Assembly: GCA_018066065.1 (NCBI GenBank) | Contig: JAGHSC010000207.1 | Span: forward strand, 1 to 33,650 | Direction of reading: 5' to 3' | DNA length: 33,650 nt | Source: Candidatus Cryptobacteroides faecihippi | GTDB taxonomy: Bacteria > Bacteroidota > Bacteroidia > Bacteroidales > UBA932 | In this document: positions 21,472-28,621 of the stretch, in pieces | How positions within the stretch are numbered: the stretch's first letter is position 1 | Layout of the letters: each line of letters opens with the position of its first letter | Notes under the pieces: generated by a model | Told to the model about the DNA's origin: nothing | Databases searched by the model: none | What the model saw: only the letters and a program-made list of their open reading frames with translations | Position numbers and translations under genes: made by a program

Positions 21472-22685
21472 TGCCAAGCCAGCACGCCATACTCGCACCG
21501 TCCGCCTCCAAGAGGTGGATGACCTGCACACCCTCAGCACGTCAGGAGGCCAAGTACCCGTCAAAGGACTCGGTCTTCTCACGTGAGGGTACGATAGCAC
21601 ATGCGCTCGCGGAGTTCACCCTCAACTACTTCCTCGAGGAGAAGGCCGTCTATGTGCCGGAGTTCGAGGTATTTCAGAAGAGGATGAGACAGGAGAACCC
21701 TTCCCTGCTGCTGGACCTCACCGTCCAGTGTACCGATGAGGGCTTCGACTTCTGGGACATCTTCGAGATTGTCTACAACAACTACGTCACCATCGTGTAC
21801 GAAGACTTCCTCAATGTCAAGAAGGAGTTCGAGGATGCAGAGCTGCTCGTTGAGGCAGAGTTGAACCTCAAGTCCTACATCCCGGAAAGCTTCGGCTCAT
21901 CAGATGCCGTTCTGATCTACGGAGAAATCCTCAAGGTTTACGACCTCAAGTTCGGCCAGGGAGTCAAGGTCGAGGCTGAGAACAACACACAGATGCTCTG
22001 CTACGCCCTGGGCGCACTCCTCGGTCCTGCGGAGCTCAACGGCATCGACACCGTCCAGATGACCATCATCCAGCCGAGACTCCAGCACATCAGCTCGTGG
22101 AGCATCAGCGCTGACAAGCTCATCCAGTGGGCGACATACGAACTCAAGCCGGCGGCCCTGAAGGCCTTCAACGGCGAGGGAGAGTATGTGCCGGGCGACC
22201 ACTGCAAGTTCTGCCGTATCGCTCCGAGGTGCCGCGCCTGCGCCCTCCGTGCTACTATCCTCGCAGAGTCCAACAGTGAACCGTCCGAGCTGACCGACGA
22301 AGAGCTCGCAGACCTTCTCTACAAGCTGGAGTCCATCAAGAACTGGACGAGCAAGGTCGAGGAGTACGCGCTGCAGCAGGCAGTCAGCGGTCACGCCATC
22401 CCAGGCTGGAAGGTTGTCGAGGGCAGGAGCATCAGCAAGATCCAGGACCAGCAGTCAGCGATGGCCGACCTGTTCAGCGCCGGCTTCGAGAAGGATCTGG
22501 TCTGCAAGCCTGTCGAACTCAAGGGCATCACGGATCTGAAGAAGATCCTCCGTCCGAAGGGCTTCGAGGAACTCCTCGGCAAGTACGTCGTCAAGCCTCA
22601 GGGCAAGCCGACCCTTGCACCGGTATCAGACAAGAGACCCGAGATGAACAACATCGAGGGAGATTTCAATAACGTCATTTTATAA
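21471..22685 (+). CDS. DUF2800 family protein, Cas4/RecB-like nuclease
   Basis: The 404-aa protein begins HAILAPSASKRWMTCTPSARQE and FSREGTIAHALAE, the signature of DUF2800. A PD-(D/E)xK-type core is suggested by Asp145 in SSDAVLIY and by Lys160 in KVYDLKFG. Four cysteines at about residues 245, 248, 254 and 257 (CKFC...CRAC) look like the iron-sulphur cluster cysteines of Cas4/AddB-type nucleases. It is predicted to process DNA ends in replication or recombination with the single-strand binding protein downstream. The family is not well characterised, so the activity is inferred. Confidence 0.85.
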   Translation: MPSQHAILAPSASKRWMTCTPSARQEAKYPSKDSVFSREGTIAHALAEFTLNYFLEEKAVYVPEFEVFQKRMRQENPSLLLDLTVQCTDEGFDFWDIFEIVYNNYVTIVYEDFLNVKKEFEDAELLVEAELNLKSYIPESFGSSDAVLIYGEILKVYDLKFGQGVKVEAENNTQMLCYALGALLGPAELNGIDTVQMTIIQPRLQHISSWSISADKLIQWATYELKPAALKAFNGEGEYVPGDHCKFCRIAPRCRACALRATILAESNSEPSELTDEELADLLYKLESIKNWTSKVEEYALQQAVSGHAIPGWKVVEGRSISKIQDQQSAMADLFSAGFEKDLVCKPVELKGITDLKKILRPKGFEELLGKYVVKPQGKPTLAPVSDKRPEMNNIEGDFNNVIL

Positions 22686-22713
22686 CCTCAAAACGTAAAA
22701 CGTCATGAACACA
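22686..22713 (+). repeat. 28-bp leader repeat, copy 1 (copy 2 at 23043-23070)
   Basis: Both copies cover the same stretch ending CGTCATGAACACA, so they place the start codon of the following gene (22705 and 23062) in the same leader. A shorter relative, AAAACGTCAAAACGCCATG, precedes the gene at 20332. The copies may be duplicated translation leaders or the footprint of an internal duplication. Confidence 0.7.
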
Positions 22714-22854
22714 AACATGTCAAAAGTCATCACGCTACTACAGCAGACCATCACGCTACAACAGCGGGCCATCGAACTGATGGAGAACATCGAGAGCCCA
22801 TCATTCCCTTCAAGCAATGGGGGGGGCAAAGTATCATCCGCATGCAAAGACTAA
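22705..22854 (+). CDS. N-terminal part of a small early gene, frame broken at a G8 tract
   Basis: This 49-codon frame (MNTNMSKVITLLQQTITL, then QQRAIELMENIESPSFPSSN) runs into eight Gs at 22819-22826 and stops shortly after at 22854. Removing one G would join it to the frame ending at 23041 and give a 111-residue protein (with GGAKYHPHAK at the join). Gln/Leu-rich helical sequence before and compact sequence after suggest a single helical protein. It may be an assembly or sequencing error, a phase-variable tract, or a slippage site. Confidence 0.55.
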   Translation: MNTNMSKVITLLQQTITLQQRAIELMENIESPSFPSSNGGGKVSSACKD

Positions 22855-23041
22855 ATGGGTAGCCTTGAGCAAACTTCCCGATGTCATGAAGAAGTACAAT
22901 CCGGAGCAATTTGCAGCGCTTTCCAAAGCCGAGATCACCACGATGATTTCTGATTCGGCCCGGATAGTCACCGACCGCGACAACAGGAAATACATCAGCA
23001 TCAAGGACGTCGAAAAACTACAACAACAGTACAATTTTTAA
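22817..23041 (+). CDS. C-terminal part of the same small early gene
   Basis: This 74-codon frame begins with an ATG fused to the G tract (ATGGGGGGGGCA). It encodes KYHPHAKTKWVALSKLPDVM and a helical C-terminal stretch ISDSARIVTDRDNRKYISIK. The C-terminal phrase resembles the short DNA-binding or DNA-bridging domains of small early phage proteins, but no family is certain. Its own start has no leader, so it is best read as the continuation of the 22705 frame after a one-base change in the G tract. Confidence 0.6.
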   Translation: MGGAKYHPHAKTKWVALSKLPDVMKKYNPEQFAALSKAEITTMISDSARIVTDRDNRKYISIKDVEKLQQQYNF

Positions 23042-23061
23042 TCCTCAAAACGTAAAACGTC

Positions 23062-23646
23062 ATGAACACACAAGAAACCAAGGTAGTGGTAGGCGAAATC
23101 CGCCTCAGCTATGTCCACGTATTTGAACCCGTGGCAGTCGGCAACAGCGCAGACAAGAAGTACAGCGTGAGCCTCATCATCCCTAAGTCGAACACCAAGC
23201 TCGTGGAGGAGACCAAGGCCGCCATCAAGGCCGCATACACTGACGGCATCACCAGCAAGTGGCAGGGCAAAGAGCCTGCAAAGGGTACATGGAAGAATCC
23301 TCTCCGCGATGGCGACATCGAACGCAGCGAGGACGAGGCATATCAGGGAGCCTACTTCCTGAACGCCACAAGTAAGACCGCTCCAGGCGTGGTGAAGATG
23401 AACCCGACCGGCAATCCGAAGTATGTGGCCATCACTGCCCAGGAGGAGCTCTACAGCGGCTGCTTCGGATACGTGTCCGTGAACTTCTACCCGTTCGTGA
23501 ACACAGGCAACAAGGGAGTGGCCTGCGGACTCAACAATGTCCTCAAGACCCGCGACGGAGAGTTCATGGGTGGCCGTGCCAGCGCTGAGTCCGACTTCAA
23601 CGGGCTCGAGATCAATGCCAACCTCGACGACAACGACATCTTCTAA
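23062..23646 (+). CDS. DUF2815 family protein, probable single-stranded DNA-binding protein
   Basis: The 194-aa protein has the typical start of the family: TKVVVGEIRLSYVHVFEPV, followed by KKYSVSLIIPKSNTK, then a Tyr-rich middle (EAYQGAYFLNATSKTAPGV) and a C-terminal aspartate-rich tail LEINANLDDNDIF. Such acidic tails are used by single-strand binding proteins to contact partners. DUF2815 proteins in phages lie next to DUF2800 and DNA polymerase genes, as here. It is expected to coat single-stranded DNA during replication. The stop lies 3 bp before the second DGR target. Confidence 0.82.
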   Translation: MNTQETKVVVGEIRLSYVHVFEPVAVGNSADKKYSVSLIIPKSNTKLVEETKAAIKAAYTDGITSKWQGKEPAKGTWKNPLRDGDIERSEDEAYQGAYFLNATSKTAPGVVKMNPTGNPKYVAITAQEELYSGCFGYVSVNFYPFVNTGNKGVACGLNNVLKTRDGEFMGGRASAESDFNGLEINANLDDNDIF

Positions 23647-23649
23647 GCC

Positions 23650-24171
23650 ATGGCAGAGATCATCTACAAGAAGGGATGCGACGGGCACAAGCCCGTCACC
23701 CTTTCAGACATCGAAGGCATCAGCCTCGAGCTTCTGAACGGTGAGACCATCGTGGTCTTCCCGAAGTACAAGGACGTGAAGTTCCTCGATAGGGAGAAGA
23801 TCAGCAAATACACCCGCAAGAACTTCTCCGAGTTCGATGCCCTCCATGTCAAGAGCACGGATGCGACCATCCTCACCGACGAACTTCTCGCCCTTGAGAG
23901 CCCAGCCGCAAAGCATGTCAGGGAGCAGGGAGCCTACGACCTCCCGTCCCTTCTCGCAGCTGGCGAGATCATGAAGCAGAGGGATGAGATCGACAAACTC
24001 GCGAGAACCATCGAAGGGGCTGACCTCTTCGACAATTGTGGTTCGAGCATCTGTACCTGTTGTCGTGACAGCGCCGGCTTCGCCTGGTACGCTCACGGCG
24101 GCAGCGGCTTCTTCAACGGCGGCATGTACAGCAGCTTCCTCGCGGTGCCCGTTGCGCTCTTGAAATATTAA
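23650..24171 (+). CDS. DGR target protein 2: small lectin-like protein in the early operon, with VR2
   Basis: The 173-aa protein has no signal peptide or membrane segment. Residues 1-90 (AEIIYKKGCDGHKPVTLSDI...) form an unrecognised alpha/beta part. From about residue 95, AYDLPSLLAAGEIMKQRDEI resembles the entry to Lcl/DUF1566 C-type-lectin domains. The C-terminus is the variable repeat TCCRDSAGFAWYAHGGSGFF, ending LAVPVALLKY, exactly as in target 1. It lies 3 bp after the single-strand binding gene and is followed by a terminator-like hairpin, so it is probably expressed early. What the diversified face binds is unknown; an intracellular target is possible. Confidence 0.85.
   Translation: MAEIIYKKGCDGHKPVTLSDIEGISLELLNGETIVVFPKYKDVKFLDREKISKYTRKNFSEFDALHVKSTDATILTDELLALESPAAKHVREQGAYDLPSLLAAGEIMKQRDEIDKLARTIEGADLFDNCGSSICTCCRDSAGFAWYAHGGSGFFNGGMYSSFLAVPVALLKY
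24039..24156 (+). repeat. DGR variable repeat VR2, 9.4 kb from VR1
   Basis: It aligns without gaps to template 15156-15273: 18 differences at template adenines, plus one G to T (template 15171, VR2 24054) that turns Trp into Cys. The adenine-free end CTCGCGGTGCCCGTTGCG is identical, as in VR1. VR2 differs from VR1 at most variable codons, so the two were diversified independently from the same template. Confidence 0.94.
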
Positions 24172-24183
24172 ATCTTAATCCTT

Positions 24184-24213
24184 GCCGGAGGCGCAAGACT
24201 CCGGCCCTTTTTC
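24184..24213 (+). terminator. Hairpin plus T-tract after VR2
   Basis: GCCGGAG (24184-24190) pairs with CTCCGGC (24199-24205) around GCGCAAGA, followed by CCTTTTTC. It is a good intrinsic terminator. It begins 27 nt after the VR2 core, nearly the same as the 26 nt after VR1, and has the same 8-nt loop length, so it may also serve DGR homing. Confidence 0.75.
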
Positions 24214-24218
24214 ACCTC

Positions 24219-24284
24219 GTTACTCTTTTCTCAGTAACAGCCCGAGACAGCCGTGATGGTGCCACCTCGAAGGTGACCTCGGGC
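24219..24284 (+). ncRNA. Structured leader upstream of the 24308 gene
   Basis: Two elements are seen. GTTACT (24219-24224) pairs with AGTAAC (24233-24238). Next, GCCCGAG (24240-24246) pairs with CTCGGGC (24278-24284) and encloses an inner hairpin CACCT-CGA-AGGTG (24263-24275). The region holds no gene and follows a terminator, so it may be the leader of a new transcript. No known riboswitch class is recognised. Confidence 0.4.
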
Positions 24285-24307
24285 GCAAAATCAAAACTTC
24301 AGATAAT

Positions 24308-24457
24308 ATGATCACATTTCTCAAAATCGTCGGCGTCATCGCCCTCATCCTTTTCTTCCTGGTTCTCGTCTTCATCGTGGCTGCATGTGTAGCCTTCCTC
24401 CTTGCAGCGCAGGAGAACGATCCGAGATTCTTCAATGATGACGACATAGACTTCTAA
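24308..24457 (+). CDS. Small single-pass membrane protein
   Basis: The 49-residue protein has one long hydrophobic helix (about residues 3-34, FLKIVGVIALILFFLVLVFI...) and an acidic tail PRFFNDDDIDF facing the cytoplasm or periplasm. It is too short for most gene callers but has a clean ATG and stop and sits 3 bp before the next start. It lies directly after the DGR target 2 unit. Such tiny early membrane proteins can be exclusion factors, but that is speculative. Confidence 0.6.
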   Translation: MITFLKIVGVIALILFFLVLVFIVAACVAFLLAAQENDPRFFNDDDIDF

Positions 24458-24460
24458 GCC

Positions 24461-25060
24461 ATGCTGACAGTCAAGAACGTCAAGGTGTACGATCTCAAGG
24501 AGTCCGTCATCGCATCAAGAAATGCCCTCAGGGTCGACCTTCCCGACTATTCCGAGGAAGAGTTCATCAGGTCGCTTGAGAGGGCCAAGAAGCTCGCAAA
24601 CGCCCCAGCAGGGAGTGGAGAGCAGACCTTCCTCTCTGGCATCCGTGTCAGCTTCGACATCATCTATCCGAACTACATCAGCCCCGAGCTTCAGAGATAC
24701 CACTGGATTGACATCGTGACCAGCTCGTCAAAGATGCACAAGATCATGAAGATGGACATGGACTACTGCTTTAATAAGTATGTGACCGCAGAGAGCAAGA
24801 TCCAGATGAAAGAGCTGGTGGAGAACTACAACAACGCCCCATGCTATGAGCACTTCATGCTGGTGATCAGCAACTGCCCTCAGGGCATCGAGCTCTTCAT
24901 GAGGGTCAGCACCAACTACCTCCAGCTCAAGACCATCTACAGACAGCGCAGACATCACAAGCTCAAGGAGGACTGGGGCGCGTTCTGCTCCTTCGTGGAG
25001 ACGCTTCCCTTCGCCAATGAGTTCATAATCGGAGAACGCAATGGGCAAGGCAAGCATTAA
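24461..25060 (+). CDS. Conserved phage protein of unknown function, early region
   Basis: The 199-aa protein has recognisable phrases YHWIDIVTSSSKMHKIMKMD and, near the end, LKTIYRQRRHHKLKEDWGAF followed by FVETLPFANEFI. The cluster RQRRHHKL and the following WxxFCxxxxxLP recall a family common beside DNA polymerases of Firmicutes phages, sometimes noted as similar to flavin-dependent thymidylate synthase (ThyX), whose motif is RHRxxSxxxxSxR. The ThyX motif is not preserved here, so I do not assign that activity. It overlaps the next small gene by 20 bp. Confidence 0.65.
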   Translation: MLTVKNVKVYDLKESVIASRNALRVDLPDYSEEEFIRSLERAKKLANAPAGSGEQTFLSGIRVSFDIIYPNYISPELQRYHWIDIVTSSSKMHKIMKMDMDYCFNKYVTAESKIQMKELVENYNNAPCYEHFMLVISNCPQGIELFMRVSTNYLQLKTIYRQRRHHKLKEDWGAFCSFVETLPFANEFIIGERNGQGKH

Positions 25061-25214
25061 GGTGGCGAGCAGCGATGACTACTGCTGCGGCAACTGCCAG
25101 TACATGGAGAACGAGGACGCCTACGGATATGGATGGTGCGCTGTCCATCAGGCTGAGACCTACTGCGGTCTTCAGTGTCCTCACCACATAACTGAAAAAG
25201 ACGACGAAGAATGA
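25041..25214 (+). CDS. Small cysteine-rich protein, probable zinc ribbon
   Basis: The 57-aa protein begins GKASIKVASSDDYCCGNCQY and has Cys at 15, 16, 19, 33, 42 and 46, with His at 36 and 48-49. This spacing suits one or two zinc-binding knuckles. It overlaps the upstream gene by 20 bp and its TGA overlaps the DNA polymerase start (ATGA), so it is co-translated with the polymerase. Such proteins often bind DNA or polymerase, though nothing proves this here. Confidence 0.7.
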   Translation: MGKASIKVASSDDYCCGNCQYMENEDAYGYGWCAVHQAETYCGLQCPHHITEKDDEE

Positions 25215-27319
25215 AACACCTGCACATAGATATAGAAACCTACAGCCCCGAGCCGATTGCCGACTGCGGAGCCTACAGATACGCGATGAATCCCGAGTTC
25301 GAGATCCTGCTGGTGGCCTATGCCAAGGATGACGAGCCGACTCAGATCATCGACCTCGCAAGCGGCGAAAAACTCCCCGAGTGGTTCGTTCAAGCTCTCC
25401 TCGACCATCAGGTGACCAAGCATGCACACAACGCAGTGTTCGAGCGTGTCTGCTTCACCATGTGGTTGAGGCGTCACACCTGCATCATAGCAGATGACGA
25501 ATGGCTCAACCCGATGGACTGGGAGTGCAGCTCCGTCAAGGCCGGAAGGTGCGGTCTGCCTCTGAGCTTGAAGGGAGCCGGCGAAGCTCTCCGACTCTCG
25601 GAGCAGAAGATGGACGAGGGCAAGTCTCTCATCCAGCTGTTCTGCACACCTCGCAAGGTCCGCAAAGGATCCGAGAACGAGGGACTCTTCGGAGAACTTC
25701 CCAAGAGGGTGCAGCCGTCCGAGTATCCCGACAAGTGGGAAACCTTCAAGGCATACTGCATCAGGGACGTGGACGTGGAGCGCAGCATAGAGGAGGCGCT
25801 CAGCTGGTACGAGGTCAGCGACTTCGAGAAGGCTCTCTACGCCATCGATCAGCGCATCAACGACTACGGCGTCCGCATAGACCTCGACATGGTGACCGAG
25901 GCGAACCGCATGGACATCCTCACCAAGTCAAGGCTCTCGGCCGAGGCCGTGACCATCACCGGCCTGAGCAACCCGAACTCAGGACCGCAGCTCAAGGCGT
26001 GGCTCTCGGAGAGACTCGGCATCGACATCCCGTCACTCACCAAGACAACCCTTCCCGACATCGTCGGCGAAGCAAGAAGGCAGAGGGACACAGTTGCCCT
26101 CAGAGTCCTGCAGATCCGCGCGGAAATGGGCAAGACGAGCAACGCCAAATACGACGCGATGCTGTCGGTGGTAGGCCCTGACGGAAGGGCACGAGGACTC
26201 ACCCAGTTCTACGGATCACGCACAGGCCGATGGGCCGGACGACTCATCCAGATGCAGAACCTTCCGCAGAATCACATCGGCGCCCTGGACACTGCGAGAC
26301 AGATGCTCAAGGCCGCAGACTATGACAGCCTCGACCTCACCTTTGGCAACGTGCCCGACACCATCAGCCAGCTCATCCGCACATCGTTCATCCCGAGCGA
26401 TGGCAAGATCTACGCGGTCTGCGACTTCTCAGCCATCGAGGCACGAGTGCTCGCATGGATGGCCGGTGAGGAATGGGTGCTTGACACCTTCCGCCAGGGT
26501 GGTGACATCTACTGCGCGACTGCGTCTCAGATGTTCCACAAGCCTGTGGAGAAGCACGGCCAGAACGCACACCTCCGCCAGAGAGGAAAGGTCGCAGTCC
26601 TCGCCCTCGGATACGGTGGCGGAGTGTCAGCCCTCGACGAGATGGGCGGTGCCCGTCTCGGCATGACCGAAGAGGAGGAGGCCGACACCGTGAAGATGTG
26701 GCGCAACGCCAACCCCGGCATCGTGGCCTTCTGGGGCCTCGTGGAGAAAGCAGCGAAGGAGTGCATCGTCTACAAGACCACCCGCAAGGTGGAGACACCC
26801 CACACCAGTGTGACCTTCCGCATGGAGGACAGCACCATGACCATCGAGCTCCCTTCCGGCAGGAAGATCTGCTATCCTGAGGCCGAGCTGCACTTCGACA
26901 GGGAGTGGGCATGCACGGGACAGACAGCAGCCCAGGCGGCAACCGACTCAAGCTTCATCAAGAAGGAGAAGCCAGCTCTGCACCCTGAGCGACACTACAT
27001 GGACAAGGGAGCATCCATCCGCTTCATGGGAACCAACCAGACAACCCGCAAGTGGGAATGGATTGAGACCTGGGGAGGAAAGCTCACGGAGAACATCGTG
27101 CAGGCAGTAGCCCGTGACTGCCTCGCTGAGACAATGGTCAACTGCATGAAGGCAGACTTCCCTGTTGTCTTCCACATCCATGACGAGCTCGTGATGGAGG
27201 TCTCATCGGAGGACAAGCTCGAGGAGATCCAGGACATCTTCGCCATCGTGCCCTCATGGGCAAACATGCTCCCTCTGAGGGGCGCAGGATATACCGGAAA
27301 TTATTACTACAAAGACTAA
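25211..27319 (+). CDS. DNA polymerase, family A, with 3'-5' exonuclease domain
   Basis: This is the phage replicative polymerase. The 702-aa protein starts with the exonuclease motif HIDIETYS (Asp7, Glu9), with AHNAVFE near residue 73. The polymerase half shows motif A DFSAIEARVLAW (from residue 405), motif B around RQRGKVAVLALGYGGGVSAL, and motif C HIHDELVMEV (Asp658). These are the metal-binding and template-contact residues of Pol I-like enzymes. The N-terminal exonuclease probably proofreads. Its neighbours (single-strand binding protein, primase-helicase, nucleases) form a complete self-replication set. Confidence 0.94.
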   Translation: MKHLHIDIETYSPEPIADCGAYRYAMNPEFEILLVAYAKDDEPTQIIDLASGEKLPEWFVQALLDHQVTKHAHNAVFERVCFTMWLRRHTCIIADDEWLNPMDWECSSVKAGRCGLPLSLKGAGEALRLSEQKMDEGKSLIQLFCTPRKVRKGSENEGLFGELPKRVQPSEYPDKWETFKAYCIRDVDVERSIEEALSWYEVSDFEKALYAIDQRINDYGVRIDLDMVTEANRMDILTKSRLSAEAVTITGLSNPNSGPQLKAWLSERLGIDIPSLTKTTLPDIVGEARRQRDTVALRVLQIRAEMGKTSNAKYDAMLSVVGPDGRARGLTQFYGSRTGRWAGRLIQMQNLPQNHIGALDTARQMLKAADYDSLDLTFGNVPDTISQLIRTSFIPSDGKIYAVCDFSAIEARVLAWMAGEEWVLDTFRQGGDIYCATASQMFHKPVEKHGQNAHLRQRGKVAVLALGYGGGVSALDEMGGARLGMTEEEEADTVKMWRNANPGIVAFWGLVEKAAKECIVYKTTRKVETPHTSVTFRMEDSTMTIELPSGRKICYPEAELHFDREWACTGQTAAQAATDSSFIKKEKPALHPERHYMDKGASIRFMGTNQTTRKWEWIETWGGKLTENIVQAVARDCLAETMVNCMKADFPVVFHIHDELVMEVSSEDKLEEIQDIFAIVPSWANMLPLRGAGYTGNYYYKD

Positions 27320-27325
27320 AATGAT

Positions 27326-27508
27326 ATGGAACAGTTAAAACTCGGACAGAAGGTAGAAGTGCAAGATCCCACGGTAAGGGGGGAGGCTCGCAAGGGAATC
27401 ATCTCAGGTTATGCAAACTCAATGTTTGATGGACAGGAGCTCTACTTTGTAACCTTCAAGAACAAGCACACGAACACCTACTGTCGTGAAGCAATCACAC
27501 TCAAGTAA
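27326..27508 (+). CDS. Small hypothetical protein after DNA polymerase
   Basis: The 60-aa protein is beta-rich with alternating charged and hydrophobic residues (EQLKLGQKVEVQDPTVRG, GIISGYANSMFDGQELYFV). It reads like a small SH3/OB-like barrel, the fold often used by small nucleic-acid-binding proteins of phages. It starts 6 bp after the polymerase stop. No family is assigned. A 27-bp AT-rich spacer separates it from the next gene. Confidence 0.65.
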   Translation: MEQLKLGQKVEVQDPTVRGEARKGIISGYANSMFDGQELYFVTFKNKHTNTYCREAITLK

Positions 27509-27535
27509 ATCAACAATTAAATCTATCAAAAACTT

Positions 27536-28063
27536 ATGGCAACAATGAAGAAAGGGGCATCAACAAGCCTCAATGATTTCCCCTACTACGGCACCCACCG
27601 TGTGGGTGACATCGTCATGGATCTCGACTCAGGCATCGAGTGCGAGATTGACCGCTACGGACGCGCTATGGACAAGTACGGCATCGATCGCAGCAAGAAA
27701 CGCCTGGGCATCGTCAAGCCTTGGAAACCGGGCGATGACGAGAAGAAAAAGAGAGACGCTGAGGAGAAGGCGGTCAAGGAGGCGGAAAAGGATTTTCAGA
27801 TGGACCAGTTCGAGGACCCCGAGGAGCTCGTGGTGGAACTCGCGGAGGAGACTTCTCCAGCTGGTGGACAGACGACCAACTCCGAGACCTCAGAAGCAAT
27901 GCAGTCCTCAACTGTAGAGGAGAACGCTATGACGGAAGAAGAGACCGCGGCTCCGACCCTCGTGAGCTTCACCGACCAGCAGCTCGCAGACGAGCTCAGG
28001 ACAAGGGGCTACGAGGTGAGCGCGTCGAAGATCATAATGGTACCGCAGGAAGTAACACTCTAA
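27536..28063 (+). CDS. Acidic hypothetical phage protein
   Basis: The 175-aa protein has an N-terminal beta-rich part (FPYYGTHRVGDIVMDLDSGI), a central Lys/Glu-rich stretch, a disordered Ser/Thr/Glu-rich middle (about 105-145), and a C-terminal helix SFTDQQLADELRTRGYEVSASK. That last motif recurs in small proteins of many tailed phages, where it looks like a short protein-binding helix. The function is unknown. It starts 27 bp after the previous gene and is 3 bp before the next. Confidence 0.65.
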   Translation: MATMKKGASTSLNDFPYYGTHRVGDIVMDLDSGIECEIDRYGRAMDKYGIDRSKKRLGIVKPWKPGDDEKKKRDAEEKAVKEAEKDFQMDQFEDPEELVVELAEETSPAGGQTTNSETSEAMQSSTVEENAMTEEETAAPTLVSFTDQQLADELRTRGYEVSASKIIMVPQEVTL

Positions 28064-28066
28064 GCC

Positions 28067-28531
28067 ATGACACAGCAGGGGACATCGATAGACAACGTGA
28101 ACATGAACCTCACGTACTACTACCTCGAGAACGCCATCTACCTGTCGGAGGTGATGAACAAGACAGCGAAGATCCTGCTCTTGGACGAGGACCTCACAAA
28201 GGAGCAGAAGAGAGCGTTCAAGGAGGACGCGGGATTCACGTCGAAGATGATGCAGAACCTGACAAGGGCGAGGGACCTGTGGCGGCAGTTCTGCTCGGTC
28301 TGCGATGTTTTGCTTGTGGACTTTGGAGCGAAGATAGACGTGAAGCTATACGACCAGGGACAAGCGACGGCAGCTGCCATGCTGGCCATGGATATGGTGT
28401 ACTTCACACTTGGGGAGCAGAACAAAGAGACAGCTCAGAAGATACACGAGTATCTGAAGACCTTCCAATGGCCGGAGGAACTCAAGGGGGAATACGAGAG
28501 ACTCATGAAACGATCAAGGCTTCTCCGGTAG
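28067..28531 (+). CDS. Helical hypothetical protein, replication region
   Basis: The 154-aa protein is predicted to be almost all helical, with VNMNLTYYYLENAIYLSEVM at the start and a C-terminal basic tail KRSRLLR. No catalytic motif is visible. Position between polymerase and primase-helicase suggests an accessory replication role, but I see nothing that proves it. A 90-bp gap follows before the primase-helicase start at 28622; I see no convincing gene in it. Confidence 0.6.
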   Translation: MTQQGTSIDNVNMNLTYYYLENAIYLSEVMNKTAKILLLDEDLTKEQKRAFKEDAGFTSKMMQNLTRARDLWRQFCSVCDVLLVDFGAKIDVKLYDQGQATAAAMLAMDMVYFTLGEQNKETAQKIHEYLKTFQWPEELKGEYERLMKRSRLLR

Positions 28532-28621
28532 TATTGGAAGCATTGAAGGAGTTCGTCCGCAACCGAGGCCGAGAGCCTCAACCGGAGACGGTGGACTCCT
28601 TCTTCAAAACAAAGAGAAAAT

